From: Candidatus Bathyarchaeota archaeon
GTDB taxonomy: Archaea; Thermoproteota; Bathyarchaeia; TCS64; B23
Reading direction: 5' to 3'
NCBI GenBank assembly: GCA_029259285.1
Contig: JAPDJB010000052.1
Span: 1 to 36,528 of the forward strand
Length of the DNA stretch: 36,528 bases
The notes beneath the pieces are model-generated. The model had not been told where the DNA came from and made no database searches. It saw only the letters and a list, made by a program, of their open reading frames with translations. Shown here in pieces: positions 1-8,410 of this stretch (its first letter is position 1; each line of letters opens with the position of its first letter). The position numbers and the translations under genes are program-made.

Positions 1-506
1 GAGCATACGACGATCATCTTGGTCTCAGGCTTAATCGCCTCCTTCAGCTCCTCGATGTCGGGGTGGAAGCGCCTCTCCTCCCTCAGGGCGACGGGTGAGA
101 GCTTGAGATTCAGGTAGTTGAAGACGGGGGAGTAGCCCATATAGTAGGGTTCGAAGACTATGATGCCGTCACCTCGCTGTAGCAGGGCGACGAAGCAGGT
201 GAATAGGGCTGGGGTGCTCCCAGAGAACAATCTCACCTCCGACTCGGGGTCCCAATCGGTTCCGTATTGGCTGTGATACTCCGCCAGCGCCGTTCTGAGG
301 TCTATATATCCATCCCAGGCTGGATAGTGGGTCCACCCCTCCTCTATGGCCTTTATGGCTGCCTCCCTGATATGCTTCGGAGTCTCGAAGTCTGGGTCTC
401 CGGCGAGGAGGCTCATCACCCCCTCCATCTTCCTAACCTTCGCCAGGAATCTCCGGTAGACGGGTGTCTCAATCTCCCAGAGCCTTGGGTCTCCAAACCG
501 CCTCAT
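1..506 (-). CDS. PLP-dependent class I/II aminotransferase, N-terminal part (cut by left edge)
   Basis: This is the first 168 codons of a fold-type I aminotransferase of the aspartate / LL-diaminopimelate / histidinol-phosphate group; the rest lies beyond the left edge. Translated from the ATG at 506, residues 36-43 (GDPDFETP) match the family's G-x-P-D-F-x-T-P start. A segment of the WTHYPAWDGY type follows, then FSGSTPALF, the usual cofactor-phosphate loop, and VFEPYYMGY, the family's P-x-Y-x-x-Y region. The Schiff-base lysine is outside the window, so the substrate cannot be told. A TATA-like element about 32 bases upstream of the ATG suggests a leaderless transcript diverging from the M20 hydrolase. 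The family call is firm; the specific reaction is not. Confidence 0.88.
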   Translation of the reverse strand, partial: MRRFGDPRLWEIETPVYRRFLAKVRKMEGVMSLLAGDPDFETPKHIREAAIKAIEEGWTHYPAWDGYIDLRTALAEYHSQYGTDWDPESEVRLFSGSTPALFTCFVALLQRGDGIIVFEPYYMGYSPVFNYLNLKLSPVALREERRFHPDIEELKEAIKPETKMIVVC

Positions 507-533
507 AGGTCTCCACTATTCTATCCAGATGAT

Positions 534-541
534 GTATAAAA
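534..541 (-). promoter_or_regulatory. TATA box of the aminotransferase gene
   Basis: Minus-strand TTTTATAC centred about 32 bases before the ATG at 506. This is the spacing expected for a leaderless archaeal transcript. There is no Shine-Dalgarno sequence between it and the start. Confidence 0.6.
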
Positions 542-559
542 GGCTCCCCACCCCAACCC

Positions 560-564
560 TTTAA
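560..564 (+). promoter_or_regulatory. TATA-like element of the M20 hydrolase gene
   Basis: TTTAA centred 30 bases before the ATG at 592. It supports ATG 592 as a leaderless start over the out-of-frame ATG at 587. It lies in the 85-base divergent gap shared with the aminotransferase. Confidence 0.45.
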
Positions 565-591
565 CCCTCCCGACTCCCTTAATCCCATGGA

Positions 592-1860
592 ATGTCCCTA
601 GAGAGAATTCTCTCGGAGGCTGAGGCCGCGAGGGATGAGGTGGTGAAGCTCTGCAGCGACCTCATAAAGTTCGACTCGGCGCATCCGGAGGGGAGAACCG
701 ATGAGTGCGTCGCATACATCCAGAGCTACATGGATCGACACGGCGTAGAGACCGAGATACACAGCCGGAACCCTAAGAAGCCGAACATAGTCGCCAGGAT
801 ACCAGGGGAAGGTGAGGCCAAAATCCTATGGGTAGGCCACCTCGATGTGGTTCCCATAGGTAAACCAGAGGAGTGGAGCCATCCACCCTATGGGGGAGAG
901 GTCGACGGCGTCTACATCTATGGCCGAGGCGCCTCCGATATGAAGGGGGCATGCGCAGCGGCGATGGTGGCTGCGAGACTCCTCAACGAGCTGGGCTGCA
1001 GAAACACCGTCGAGTTCTGGTTCACAGCCGATGAGGAGATCGGGGGAGGAGACGGAGCCAGATGGCTGGCTGAATCGGGGAGATTTAAGGGGGATATCTG
1101 CATCATAGGCGATGGAACAGGCGGAGGCCTGGAGCATCCAGCCATAGACATCGGATGTAAGGGAAGCGTCCCAACGAAGCTTATAGCCAGGGGCAAGACA
1201 GCCCATGGGAGCACACCCTTCCTTGGGGATAACGCCATAAAGAAGCTGATGAAAGCCATACCCCACGTCGAGAGGATCGCCGAGTTCAGGCTCAGCCTAC
1301 CAGAGGAGCTGGAGGAACCCATAAGGCAGTCGATTGAGTTTATTGAGGCGACGATAGAGCTGACCGATGAGCAGCGGGAGGCGGTGAAGAGGCTTTACCA
1401 CCATCCAACGGTGAGCTGCAACATCATCCAGGGCGGCGTGAAGCGGAACGTGGTGCCAGACTACGCTGAAGCCGTCTTCGACATCAGATTGACGCCTGGT
1501 AGCGATCCAAAGGCCGTGAAGAGACGTATAGAGAAGCTCGTCGAGGAGGCTGCCATACCAGGCGTAGAGGTGGAGGTTACGGCGCCGGAGCAGGCCGGAT
1601 ACTACGAGTCTCCGAACACCAGCTTCGCCAGGCAGCTCGCCGAAACCATAGAGCTGGTCACCGGAAAGAGGCCAATATTCAAGATTCTAACCGGTGGAAC
1701 CGACGCCATCAGCATAGAGCGCTATGCCCACATACCCTGCCTCGGCTATGGGCTGTCGATGGTTGGTGAGGCCCACAAGCCGGATGAGAAGAATAAGATA
1801 GAGAACCTCATCTTAGGCGTGAAGGTCTATACGCTGTTTCCGATGAGGTATAGGGCTTAG
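592..1860 (+). CDS. M20 family metallohydrolase, ArgE/DapE type
   Basis: A cytosolic di-zinc deacylase or dipeptidase of the ArgE/DapE/CPG2 family (422 residues, normal length). The metal site is intact: H83 and D85 in GHLDVVP, the bridging D116 in GASDMKG, the catalytic pair E148-E149 in TADEEIGG, D174 in IIGDGT and H395 in GEAHKP. The dimerisation domain lies at about 190-310 with the usual G-K-x-A-H-G-S motif (201-207). It could be acetylornithine deacetylase, succinyl-diaminopimelate desuccinylase or a peptidase; no biosynthetic neighbours decide this. It probably has its own promoter and diverges from the aminotransferase. There is no signal peptide. Confidence 0.9.
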   Translation: MSLERILSEAEAARDEVVKLCSDLIKFDSAHPEGRTDECVAYIQSYMDRHGVETEIHSRNPKKPNIVARIPGEGEAKILWVGHLDVVPIGKPEEWSHPPYGGEVDGVYIYGRGASDMKGACAAAMVAARLLNELGCRNTVEFWFTADEEIGGGDGARWLAESGRFKGDICIIGDGTGGGLEHPAIDIGCKGSVPTKLIARGKTAHGSTPFLGDNAIKKLMKAIPHVERIAEFRLSLPEELEEPIRQSIEFIEATIELTDEQREAVKRLYHHPTVSCNIIQGGVKRNVVPDYAEAVFDIRLTPGSDPKAVKRRIEKLVEEAAIPGVEVEVTAPEQAGYYESPNTSFARQLAETIELVTGKRPIFKILTGGTDAISIERYAHIPCLGYGLSMVGEAHKPDEKNKIENLILGVKVYTLFPMRYRA

Positions 1861-1903
1861 CGTAAACAATATTACCCACTTTATTTCCCGTAATACGATT
1901 CCC

Positions 1904-2365
1904 TTGAAGCCCGAACACCCAAAACCCAGATCCCTCTCCGAGGAGCTCCTAAGAGGAGCGAAGGATTTCCACGGCCATAGAGGGCCGTTCCTAATCCTCG
2001 GCCTAAGAATCGGCCTAGCAGCTCTAAGATTGCTGGATGCTGAGGGGTGGTTCGACCTAAAATGCAGGGTGAGGCTCCCCCTCAGGGTTCCTGAGACCTG
2101 CCTCCTCGATGGCATACAGTTCTCAACGGGATGCACCCTCGGCAAGCGTAACATCGAGGTTGAGGAGGGGGAGGAGATCAAGGCCTTCTTCGAGAAGCGA
2201 GATGGCGGACGCCTAGTCATCAAGGTGAGGCCTGAGGCCCTGATACGAATCAGGGAGGTCCTATCAAGAGGGATGGAGGGGATGATGGAGGAGGCTGAAC
2301 ATCTGCTTAAGGCGTCGGATGAGGAGCTCCTAGAGATATTCACCCCTTCCCCCACTTCCAGGTGA
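1904..2365 (+). CDS. FmdE-domain protein (formylmethanofuran dehydrogenase subunit E-like)
   Basis: A 153-residue protein made of the FmdE domain (PF02663). Its signature motifs are DFHGHRGPF (21-29), a conserved Cys at C66 in PETCLLDG, and STGCTLGKRNI (75-84, with C77). The C-terminal zinc-ribbon part found in many FmdE proteins is absent. FmdE proteins accompany molybdenum/tungsten formylmethanofuran dehydrogenases, but free-standing copies occur widely and their job is poorly known. No fwd/fmd catalytic subunit genes are in this window. The start is a TTG; CTTTATTTC about 22 bases upstream may be its TATA box. It follows the M20 gene after 43 bases. Confidence 0.85.
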   Translation: MKPEHPKPRSLSEELLRGAKDFHGHRGPFLILGLRIGLAALRLLDAEGWFDLKCRVRLPLRVPETCLLDGIQFSTGCTLGKRNIEVEEGEEIKAFFEKRDGGRLVIKVRPEALIRIREVLSRGMEGMMEEAEHLLKASDEELLEIFTPSPTSR

Positions 2366-2373
2366 ACCAATCC

Positions 2374-2379
2374 TTTTAT
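2374..2379 (+). promoter_or_regulatory. TATA box of the PLD-like nuclease gene
   Basis: TTTTAT centred about 26 bases before the ATG at 2403, implying a leaderless message independent of the FmdE gene just upstream. Confidence 0.55.
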
Positions 2380-2402
2380 CCTCAGCATGGAAGTCTAACC
2401 CG

Positions 2403-3104
2403 ATGAAGGCGAGGTTCCTCCTCATCGGAGTCCTCATCGTCCTCGTAGTAGGCGTCCTCACCACCTATGCGGCGACTCCAGATGTCTCAGCCCTAGAGGA
2501 GAGGATCAGGGAGCTGGAGGAGGAGCTTGAGGGGCGGGAGGCTACGATAGAAGCCCTCCAGGGCGAGCTGGAGGATAAGGAGGCTGAGATTGAAAGCCTG
2601 GAGAGGCAGCTCTCAGGGCTTGAGGCGGAACTCTCCCAGTTGAGAGAGCAGCTCAACATCACCCTCATCGCCGTCAGCTTCTCAAGAACCGAGGATACGA
2701 GCAGCCTCATCAGGAGCTGGATCGACAGGGCCAACGAGTCGATCAGGGTGATGGTGATGCTCATCACCCAGGACGAGCTGGCCGACTCCCTCATAGATGC
2801 TCACAGGAGAGGAGTCGATGTAGACGTCATCATAGATGACGACTGGCTATATAAAACCGGAAGCGACTATGAGCGACTGCTGGAGGCCGGGGTGGACATC
2901 CGAGGGGACGATAGGCCGGGTCTGATGCACCACAAGGTTGTGGTCATCGACGGCTGCATAGTCATCACCGGCAGCTATAATTGGAGCAGGTCGGCGGAGG
3001 AGAGTAACGATGAGAACATAATCATATTGAGGAGCAGCCTCATCGCCGAGGAATACCTGGAGGAGTTCAATAGAATCTGGGCTGGGACCACGCCTGGGAG
3101 TTAA
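2403..3104 (+). CDS. Membrane-anchored coiled-coil phospholipase D-like nuclease
   Basis: A 233-residue protein in three parts. Residues 5-22 are a hydrophobic signal anchor. Residues 27-86 are a Glu-rich heptad coiled coil. Residues 88-225 are a single PLD domain with one complete HKD motif: H176-x-K178, D183 and G190-S191-x-N193. One-HKD proteins of this length (the Nuc/BfiI-like group) work as dimers, and the coiled coil would place two half-sites together. Known relatives include endonucleases and phospholipases, so the substrate is open. The anchor predicts an extracytoplasmic catalytic domain. Its last 38 bases overlap the convergent radical SAM gene. Confidence 0.85.
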   Translation: MKARFLLIGVLIVLVVGVLTTYAATPDVSALEERIRELEEELEGREATIEALQGELEDKEAEIESLERQLSGLEAELSQLREQLNITLIAVSFSRTEDTSSLIRSWIDRANESIRVMVMLITQDELADSLIDAHRRGVDVDVIIDDDWLYKTGSDYERLLEAGVDIRGDDRPGLMHHKVVVIDGCIVITGSYNWSRSAEESNDENIIILRSSLIAEEYLEEFNRIWAGTTPGS

Positions 3105-3993
3105 GGGTCAAATCACCCGCAGGTATGAGATGGCTTCCATCGCAGCTTGGAGCCGTATGGAGCTTTGGGAATCCCTCCCTACAGGTTGCGAAGGTTAAAC
3201 CCAATCGATCGCATAGGTCTCTAACCTCCCTCATCAGTTTAAGCCTCATCTCCCTTGGGAGATACCAGCTTCGCCCCCTTCTCTCTCCCCTGTCGAAGTA
3301 GAGGTGTCTCAGCCTTTCGCTCTCCTCTGGGAAGGCCTCGCTGACCCTCAGCCAGCTGTCCCATCGGGGTTTGAAGGTGCTGGAGACGACGTGGACGACG
3401 CCGGCTCTCTCGGCCTCGGTCAGCAGCTCCTCGATCGAGTCGTCGGTGATCCCTAGTATGATGGGATCGAGCCTCAGGCCTACGGGAATCCCATGGGCTG
3501 TTAGCTCCTCGATGATTTCAAGCCTTCTCATAGGCCTCGGAGCCTTAGGTTCGAGTCTTCCAGCGATATGGTCGTCGAGGGTTGTTATCGTCACCGTCAC
3601 CGCCGCCCTCAGCTCTTGTAGCAGGTCTATGTCTCTCAGGATGGTGTCCCCCTTTGTCACTATGAGGATCCTCAGGTTTCTCCCAGCGAACTCCTCTAGG
3701 CATCTCCTCGTCAGCCTCAGCCTCCTCTCCATAGGTGGATAGGGGTCTGAGCTATTCGACATCGAGATCAATGTGTCCTCAGGTATTCTCCTCAGGTCTC
3801 TCCTCACCATCTCTATGAGGCTGCGTTTAGGCCTGCAGTTGTAGAAGTCCTTGATGTAGGAGGAGGCGTAGCAGTAGAGGCAGCCGTGTTCACAGCCCGT
3901 ATATGGGTCGAGGGAGAGCTTCGGTGGACAGGTGCAGAGGGGACTTCTCCATGGGTCGAAGGGCCTTATGATCCGTGTTCTCAGCCTCTCCAA
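3067..3993 (-). CDS. SplB-like radical SAM protein (Rv2578c-type)
   Basis: A 308-residue radical SAM enzyme. The [4Fe-4S]/SAM motif C-x3-C-x2-C is C34, C38 and C41 in YTGCEHGCLYCYAS, the form seen in the spore-photoproduct-lyase-like / Rv2578c family. A TIM-barrel region follows (LIVTKGD, TVTITTLDD, GLRLDPII). Extra Cys at residues 20 and 22 and near the C-terminus (CDRLGLTFATC, PSCDG) might bind a second cluster. The start is TTG at 3993, 15 bases after the PolX stop, so the two are probably co-transcribed. Relatives are often annotated as DNA repair photolyases, but most have no proven substrate; pairing with PolX is suggestive only. Confidence 0.85.
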   Translation of the reverse strand: MERLRTRIIRPFDPWRSPLCTCPPKLSLDPYTGCEHGCLYCYASSYIKDFYNCRPKRSLIEMVRRDLRRIPEDTLISMSNSSDPYPPMERRLRLTRRCLEEFAGRNLRILIVTKGDTILRDIDLLQELRAAVTVTITTLDDHIAGRLEPKAPRPMRRLEIIEELTAHGIPVGLRLDPIILGITDDSIEELLTEAERAGVVHVVSSTFKPRWDSWLRVSEAFPEESERLRHLYFDRGERRGRSWYLPREMRLKLMREVRDLCDRLGLTFATCREGFPKLHTAPSCDGSHLIPAGDLTLNSQAWSQPRFY

Positions 3994-4008
3994 CTCGCCT
4001 TAGACTCC

Positions 4009-5724
4009 TTATCTCTCCAGCTTTCTCAGGAGTTCGTCGACGGGTAGGGTGTTGATGACATCCCCTGGCTCCAGCCATCCCCTCCTTGCGACGGCTACAC
4101 CGAGGTTTAGGAACTCCATGTGATTCGGGGCGTGTGCATCGGTTCCTATACTCATCACTATGCCATGCTCCTTTGCGGCCTTTGCGTTGACGTCGTTGAG
4201 GTCTAAGCGGTTTGGGAAGGCGTTTATCTCCATCAGCACCTCCTGCTCGGCTGCGGCCTCGAAGACCTTGTCGAGGTTCAGTGCGTAGGGTCTCCGTCGA
4301 AGTATGATCCTCCCCGTTGGGTGGCCTATGGCTGAGACGTAGTCGTTGTGGATCGCCCTTATCATGCGCTCCGTCATCTGCCTCTCATCGGCCTTAAAGC
4401 CAGAGTGGATGCTGGCGACGACGAAGTCGAGGTCTTTGAGCACTGAGTCTGGTAGGTCGAGGCTTCCATCAGCCTTTATGTCGACCTCGATGCCCTTCAG
4501 CACCGTGAAGCCTTCAAGCCGTTCGTTCAGCCTATCGATCTCAGCCATCTGTTTTCGGAGGCGTTCCTCATCTAAGCCTCTGGCGATGCCCATGGACTTC
4601 GAGTGATCGCAGATGGCGATGTATTCGAGGCCGAGGCTCATCGCCTTCTGAGCCATCTCCTCTATGGTTCCTGTTCCGTCGCTCCACTTCGTATGTATAT
4701 GGAGGTCTCCCCTTATCTCCTCCTCCTTCACGAGTCGGGGCAGCCGTCCCTCCATAGCCGCCTCGATCTCCCCTCGGTCCTCCCTCAATTCAGGCTCGAT
4801 CCACTCTAGGCCGAGGGCCTTGTAGACGCTCTCCTCGGTCTCCCCAGCTATGCGTTCACCTGTCTCCCTATCGAATAGGCCATATTCGTTGAGCTTATAC
4901 CCCTTCTTCACGGCGATAGTCCTCAGCTTTATGTTATGCGCCTTGGAGCCTGTGAAGTATTGGAGCGCAGACCCATAGGATTCAGGGGGTATAACTCTCA
5001 GGTCTACTTGGAGATTGGCGCCTATGATGACTGTGCTCCGAGTCGTCCCCTGGGAGATCACCCTGGAGACCCTCGGCATAGAGACGAATCGCTCGACAAC
5101 CTCCTCAGGCCTCGTCGAGAGGACGAGTATATCGAGGTCTCCAACGGTCTCCTTGCGTCTCCTCGCCGATCCAGCGGGTTCTATTCTGAGAACGGCGTCA
5201 CACCCCTTCATGTAAGCCACGATCTCATCGATGACGGGTAGGATGGCTCCGAGGAGGAAGCGCTCCTGTCGACGTCTATACTCCTCTATGCTTTGGAGGA
5301 TGTTCTCCTCGGTCTTGGGGCCGAAGCCCTTTAGACGTCTGATCTTCCCAGCCTTAGCCGCCTTCTCCAACTCGTCTATAGAGTTGATCCCCAATTCCTC
5401 GTAGAGCCTCATCGCCTTCTTAGGCCCAACGCCGTCCAGCTCTATGAGCTCCATCACGCCCCTTGGAAGACCCTCCCTGAGCTCCTCCAGCTTACTGCTC
5501 TGCCCCGTCTCAAGATACTCCTCTATCACCGCCGCTATGCTCTTCCCAACCCCTGGAATCGATTGGAGTTCTCCCCGCTGCCATATCTTCCTTATATCCT
5601 CCGTCAGCGACCCAATCCGCTGAGCAGCCATCATATACGCCCTGCTACGATACTGCTCCCCCTTCAGGGCGTAGAGCTCGCTGATCTCATAGAGAATCTC
5701 AGCCACCTCAGCGTTTACACTCAT
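4009..5724 (-). CDS. polX: DNA polymerase/3'-5' exonuclease PolX
   Basis: A family X DNA polymerase fused to a PHP domain, for base-excision and gap-filling repair (571 residues, normal for bacterial and archaeal PolX). Order: N-terminal 8-kDa-like helical domain with two helix-hairpin-helix motifs (IPGVGKS and LDGVGPKKA, about 55-105), a polymerase palm with the three catalytic Asp (D196, D198 in VGDLDIL and D241 in QVDLRV), a thumb, then a PHP domain beginning GDLHIHTKWSDG (H342, H344) with CDHS, SIHSGF, GHPTGR and GTDAHAP ligands. Both active sites look intact. ATG 5724 is preferred to the upstream TTG at 5742, because homologues start near NAEVAEIL and a TATA-like box lies 30 bases before 5724. 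Confidence 0.93.
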   Translation of the reverse strand: MSVNAEVAEILYEISELYALKGEQYRSRAYMMAAQRIGSLTEDIRKIWQRGELQSIPGVGKSIAAVIEEYLETGQSSKLEELREGLPRGVMELIELDGVGPKKAMRLYEELGINSIDELEKAAKAGKIRRLKGFGPKTEENILQSIEEYRRRQERFLLGAILPVIDEIVAYMKGCDAVLRIEPAGSARRRKETVGDLDILVLSTRPEEVVERFVSMPRVSRVISQGTTRSTVIIGANLQVDLRVIPPESYGSALQYFTGSKAHNIKLRTIAVKKGYKLNEYGLFDRETGERIAGETEESVYKALGLEWIEPELREDRGEIEAAMEGRLPRLVKEEEIRGDLHIHTKWSDGTGTIEEMAQKAMSLGLEYIAICDHSKSMGIARGLDEERLRKQMAEIDRLNERLEGFTVLKGIEVDIKADGSLDLPDSVLKDLDFVVASIHSGFKADERQMTERMIRAIHNDYVSAIGHPTGRIILRRRPYALNLDKVFEAAAEQEVLMEINAFPNRLDLNDVNAKAAKEHGIVMSIGTDAHAPNHMEFLNLGVAVARRGWLEPGDVINTLPVDELLRKLER

Positions 5725-5751
5725 CCCCTTTAGAGGATTCAAGAGGCCTCC

Positions 5752-5757
5752 TATTAA
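5752..5757 (-). promoter_or_regulatory. TATA-like element of polX
   Basis: Minus-strand TTAATA centred 30 bases upstream of ATG 5724 and only about 12 upstream of TTG 5742, so it favours the shorter PolX. Confidence 0.45.
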
Positions 5758-5778
5758 GATTGAGCTGAGAATGGATGG

Positions 5779-7002
5779 TCAGCTTGACTCTGAGATAGCT
5801 CTCCTATGGGCCTCCTTCACCTCCTCCAGCAGCCTTGGGTCTAGAATGAGCTCTAGGGCTGCGAGGGCCATGGCCTTGGCTCCGATCTCGATGGCTCTAT
5901 GCCCCCTCTCCGTCATCGTCGCCTCGGCGAACTCCCTTGTGTGGAGTGCCACTCCCTCAGGGGCGATGGAGATCATGGGATGGATCGCGGGAACTACATG
6001 GGTGACGTCTGAGAAGTCTGTGCTCGCCATGGGGATCCTCCTAGCCGTCAGCTCAGGCGGCTCCACCTCCTCCCCAAGCTCGCTGAGGATCCTGTAAAGG
6101 AGTCTCTCCAGGGGTTCATTTCTCACGTTTGATCTCAGTCCAGGCCGTACATCGATGTGGACTTCGCATCCCGTCGCTATGGCTGCGCCTCGGGCGCAGT
6201 TCTTCATCATCTTCACGAGTTCTGGTATATAGCTGTCGTCGCTGCTTCTCACGCCGAATTGAAGGACTGCCCTATCGGGTATAATATTCGATGCGGCTCC
6301 CCCCTCCCTTATTATGCCATGGATCACGGCGTTGGCGTCTCGTCTAAGCTGCTGTCGATTTGCGTGAACCGCCATATACATCAAAACAGCGGCGTTTAAG
6401 GCGTTTACGCCTAGATGGGGGAAGGCTGCGGCATGGGCGGCTCGACCCTTGAACTCCACGGTGATGCCGGTCACAGCTAGGAATCCCTCATTCACCCTTG
6501 TTATCCCGCTGGTTGGATGGATCATCATCGCGACGTCGAGATCGTCGAAGAGGCCTGCCTCTGCCATACGCCTCTTAGCTCCGGCGCTGGGGCCACGCCC
6601 CTCCTCCGCTGGGGTTCCATAGACGAAGACGGTTCCAGCAACTTCATCTAACACCCTTCTAAGGGCTATTCCAGCCCCTATGGCCGCGGCTCCTATTATG
6701 TTGTGGCCGCATCCATGCCCTATCTCAGGTAGGGCGTCATACTCCGCCATGAAGGCGATCTTCGGCGTTGGGCCTACTCCGCTGTATGAGGCCCTGAAGG
6801 CCGTCGGCATGTTCAGTATCCCCCTTTCAACCTTGAAGCCGTGTCTCTCCAGCTCCTCCGACAGCCTCTTAGAGGCCTCATACTCCTCGCTCCCCAGCTC
6901 GGGATGCATCCCAATCCAGTCGCTCAGCTCGATGAGCCTTGGAAGAAGTCTATCAACCTCCTCTAAAACGAGCTTCTTCAATCGTTCTTCGTCGCGCATC
7001 AT
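5779..7002 (-). CDS. M20D family amidohydrolase (AbgB/IAA-amino-acid hydrolase-like)
   Basis: A 407-residue metal-dependent amidohydrolase of the M20D group, which hydrolyses N-acyl amino acids or aminobenzoyl-glutamate-like amides. The site is visible: the C-x-H pair in IGHGCGHN (about residues 94-101), the Glu pair in GTPAEEGRG (about 129-137), a later His in MMIHPTSG, and the final metal His in GVALHTREF. The dimerisation domain starts near EFKGRAAHAA. GTG 7017 would give five extra residues, but a TATA-like box 30 bases before ATG 7002 favours that start. No signal peptide. Its neighbour is an ion antiporter on the same strand. Family sure, substrate unknown. Confidence 0.9.
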   Translation of the reverse strand: MMRDEERLKKLVLEEVDRLLPRLIELSDWIGMHPELGSEEYEASKRLSEELERHGFKVERGILNMPTAFRASYSGVGPTPKIAFMAEYDALPEIGHGCGHNIIGAAAIGAGIALRRVLDEVAGTVFVYGTPAEEGRGPSAGAKRRMAEAGLFDDLDVAMMIHPTSGITRVNEGFLAVTGITVEFKGRAAHAAAFPHLGVNALNAAVLMYMAVHANRQQLRRDANAVIHGIIREGGAASNIIPDRAVLQFGVRSSDDSYIPELVKMMKNCARGAAIATGCEVHIDVRPGLRSNVRNEPLERLLYRILSELGEEVEPPELTARRIPMASTDFSDVTHVVPAIHPMISIAPEGVALHTREFAEATMTERGHRAIEIGAKAMALAALELILDPRLLEEVKEAHRRAISESS

Positions 7003-7028
7003 CAACCTCTCTATCACCTCTCATAGCG

Positions 7029-7035
7029 TTAATAA
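7029..7035 (-). promoter_or_regulatory. TATA-like element of the M20D gene
   Basis: Minus-strand TTATTAA centred 30 bases before ATG 7002. It is too close to serve the alternative GTG at 7017. Confidence 0.45.
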
Positions 7036-7051
7036 GTCTTTGAAGAAACTC

Positions 7052-8302
7052 TCATGATCCCCTCTTGCTTCCGCCTAGGATCCCTCGCGCCACTATTGGC
7101 CCTAGAAGCGCTCCGTAGAGTATTGTTCCGAGGACGATGGGGAGGCAGAGGTTTGTGTAGGCCTCGGGGTGTTGGAAGAAGTGGTGGGCTGGATCATAGA
7201 GGTTTGGGAGTTGGGACATGACGAGGGCTGGTAGACCGTTAGCGAATATGAGGGCCGTTATGATGGTCTCGTTTCTCGTGAAGTGGAGGGGCTTTGAGAT
7301 GGTCTTCACCGCCATAAGCCTTATGACTGCGAGGAGGAGGACGAGGAGGAGGCCCGTTGTGATATATCTCTCCGTCGGCTGGGAGATGAGGCCTATGAAG
7401 ACGAAGAAGAAGGATTTTATGAAGAAGGTGATCTCCTCGTGGAACTCTCTGAGGTAATACTTATCGATCCAAACCCTCTCCTCAAGACCGATGCTTCTGA
7501 AGATGTAGTTGAAGTTGGTTATGGCTAGGCCGAAGGTGAGAGCTGAGACGGGGCCTCCCCCAGGGCCTATGAAGGATTCGGTGAAGACGTAGATGGGGAA
7601 TAGGGCTGCCATGGTCAGGATGTAGTTTAGAGGCCTCCCCCTGAGGAGGTGTAGAACCTTAGCCCAGAGGATGCCCGCGGCGAAGCCTATGATGGTGGAG
7701 GCTGAGAAGGTGAGGATAATCCTAAAGGCCGCATCGAGGGGGGAGACGCCCCGCATCATGATCATCTTGATGATGGTCATGGAGGTGATGATGCAGAGGG
7801 GATCCGAGATCACGGATTCCATCATCAATATCACCTTAGCCCCATCCATATCGATCAGCCTTTCAAGGTTGGCGAGGATGCTGAACACCGAGACGGTGCT
7901 GGTTCCCCCGATCATGGAGGCGAAGAGCATCGCCTGGAGCGGCGTGAAGCTGTCCGGCATGTAGAGGTGGAGGAGGACGCCGACGGTGATGAGGGTTATG
8001 GTGAAGGTCACGAGGCAGAGCGTCACCGCCTTATCCATCGTCTCTAAGACCTCCCTCACATCGACGTTGATGCCGGCGTCGAAGAGGATGACGATGAGGG
8101 CGATGATACACATCAGCGGTGAGAGTGATTCGAAGGTTGCGGTCTTCAGAAGATGAAGGATTGGGCCTAGGAGGAGGCCGAAGCTCAGCAGCCAGACCAC
8201 ATCCGGTATCCTTGTCCTATCATAGATGAGGCCACTGAGATAGCTGAGGAAGAGAGTGGATGAGATGAGTATTAGAAGTTCTCCTGCCTTAATCAAAACC
8301 AA
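7052..8302 (-). CDS. Cation/proton antiporter, CPA family (NhaP-like)
   Basis: A polytopic membrane protein of 416 residues with about 12-13 hydrophobic segments and the monovalent cation:proton antiporter fold. Diagnostic regions are RIPDVVWLLSFGLLLGP (TM2), VILFDAGINV (about 71-80), GGTSTVSVFS (132-141) and MESVISDPLC (161-170), which holds the transport Asp D167. NhaP-type CPA1 proteins usually have N-D here; this one has S166-D167. The likely role is Na+/H+ or K+/H+ exchange at the cytoplasmic membrane. The start is TTG 8302 or, better spaced from a GGTGA ribosome-binding site, TTG 8296. A candidate promoter (CTTAAATAAG, minus strand, about 8352-8362) lies in the divergent gap to the M24-fold gene. 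Confidence 0.87.
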   Translation of the reverse strand: MVLIKAGELLILISSTLFLSYLSGLIYDRTRIPDVVWLLSFGLLLGPILHLLKTATFESLSPLMCIIALIVILFDAGINVDVREVLETMDKAVTLCLVTFTITLITVGVLLHLYMPDSFTPLQAMLFASMIGGTSTVSVFSILANLERLIDMDGAKVILMMESVISDPLCIITSMTIIKMIMMRGVSPLDAAFRIILTFSASTIIGFAAGILWAKVLHLLRGRPLNYILTMAALFPIYVFTESFIGPGGGPVSALTFGLAITNFNYIFRSIGLEERVWIDKYYLREFHEEITFFIKSFFFVFIGLISQPTERYITTGLLLVLLLAVIRLMAVKTISKPLHFTRNETIITALIFANGLPALVMSQLPNLYDPAHHFFQHPEAYTNLCLPIVLGTILYGALLGPIVARGILGGSKRGS

Positions 8303-8410
8303 TCACCAGGGGACGAAGGAAACAAAAGCAGTGATTGCTTCCTATCCACCGCTCTTATTTAAGGGTTTCGACCCCCTATCTTCATAACTACCTTAAACAT
8401 AGATTGATTG

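Noticed and set aside
826..1322. Long minus-strand frames opposite the M20 hydrolase gene
   Set aside because: They are shadows of a clear enzyme gene, with no recognisable protein motifs and unlike codon use.
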